Of a stretch of 64,000 bases of DNA, positions 63,421-64,000 are shown piece by piece. Position 1 is the stretch's first letter, and each line of letters begins with the position of its first letter. This DNA is from Ianthella basta (lineage: Eukaryota; Porifera; Demospongiae; Verongiida; Ianthellidae), in NCBI GenBank assembly GCA_964019415.1, contig OZ025874.1:1781012-1845011 (forward strand), given 5' to 3'. Position numbers and translations under genes: made by a program. A model generated the notes under the pieces. That model saw only the letters and a list, made by a program, of their open reading frames with translations. It was not told the origin of the DNA and did not search any database.

Positions 63421-63963
63421 CTAATAGTTCCTCCTGTGTTCAAGACCCACTCTTTCACACCTTTGACTCCTTCGTTTCCTCCACCGGTACAGGATGATGA
63501 CTGCAATGACCCACCCGCCACTAAAAACACACAATGATACCATTGAAACTCTTGATGACTCAATCTGGATTGGGAGTGGGCTAAATGAGCCAGACTGAGT
63601 GTTAGATGCCGTGTTCTCCAAAGTGCTGGGTGGTATTCTAGATCCAACAGTGGGGTAGTCACTTCCACACACTGGGTCATTCATAGAGGAAAGAGCCAAA
63701 CCACAGAGACCAGGCCTGATTCCAACTTCTCTGTCACCAAAGACAGCTGTACGATGCTCACTCAACCAAGTGTTCAGGATATCCCTCATTGATGATGCCA
63801 AGGAGTCAGTGTCCCTCATAATCACTCCCCGCATTGTGACAAAGTTCTCACGAATACACAAATAACGACTGGCATGGATATCAAGGTAGGTTGTGTTGGT
63901 GTTAGTGTTCTTCTTAATTGCGGAAAGCAATACGCTTGTAACTTTGGATGTGGACAGTGCCAT
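63421..63963 (-). CDS. Receptor-like gene E, last exon (5' part beyond right edge)
   Basis: The terminal exon begins after cacacag at 63963 and encodes 180 residues. It opens with the same domain as the last exon of gene D (MALSTSKVTSVLLSAIKK..., then RYLCIR, MRDILNTWL and CGLALSSMNDPVC). It continues through a Ser/Thr-rich stalk into a membrane span at about residues 132-154 (VSLCVFSGGWVIAVIILYRW) and a short basic tail (RKRRSQRCERVGLEHRRNY), then stops. This shows that the D/E C-terminal domain can sit directly outside the membrane of a type I protein. The tail has a Tyr as its last residue but no recognised signalling motif. Upstream repeat exons lie outside the window. Confidence 0.75.
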   Translation of the reverse strand: MALSTSKVTSVLLSAIKKNTNTNTTYLDIHASRYLCIRENFVTMRGVIMRDTDSLASSMRDILNTWLSEHRTAVFGDREVGIRPGLCGLALSSMNDPVCGSDYPTVGSRIPPSTLENTASNTQSGSFSPLPIQIESSRVSMVSLCVFSGGWVIAVIILYRWRKRRSQRCERVGLEHRRNY

Positions 63964-64000
63964 CTGTGTGAATAGAGAGTACATCTGCAGTGTTTCTAAT

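Overview
This is a eukaryotic nuclear window, and the gene content says it is animal. It carries ADAR-type adenosine deaminases, a BTG/Tob anti-proliferative protein, a TRIM-NHL protein and a testin-like LIM-family 5' end. Short GT-AG introns, an AT-rich intergenic background full of agctagctag-like words, abundant (CA)n/(TG)n tracts and a large family of unrecognised secreted or membrane proteins suggest an early-branching animal, most likely a sponge. That assignment is inference and was not tested by any search.

Layout. 0-5.5 kb: 5' end of a testin-like gene (minus, running off the left edge) and an intronless BTG gene (minus). 5.5-10.6 kb: intergenic DNA with microsatellites and a CATTAGACAGGTCC minisatellite. 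10.6-26.2 kb: an array of intronless ADAR-like genes on the plus strand. It holds three genes with complete catalytic domains and dsRNA-binding domains (A, C, D), one chimeric 5'-decayed copy (B) and two relics. A TRIM-NHL gene on the minus strand (19.5-21.8 kb) sits inside the array and has one in-frame TAG within its B-box. 26.8-28.3 kb: a small two-exon gene that may encode a death-fold protein. 29-64 kb: five members (A-E) of a multi-exon gene family. Each has a signal-peptide exon followed by one exon per extracellular repeat, and every repeat exon begins and ends in phase 1. A, B and C carry three repeats and a hydrophobic C-terminus with no cytoplasmic tail. D carries five repeats plus a separate C-terminal domain. 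E, cut by the right edge, has that same C-terminal domain followed by a membrane span and a basic tail.

Main points. (1) The ADAR paralogues have split the three dsRNA-binding domains of gene D between them, while their catalytic cores stay nearly identical in DNA, which implies gene conversion. The residue matching the human ADAR2 base-flipping glutamate is E, Q or G depending on the copy. (2) The receptor-like family looks modular, duplicated and inverted, with relic exons in its introns. (3) Foldback (inverted-repeat) elements are common, some inside receptor-gene introns, and could form the double-stranded RNA that ADARs act on. A shared role for ADAR, TRIM, the possible death-fold protein and the receptors in self/non-self or innate recognition is a hypothesis from proximity only.

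Exon limits were placed by eye from splice consensus and from agreement between paralogues. No expression data, alignments or database searches were available.
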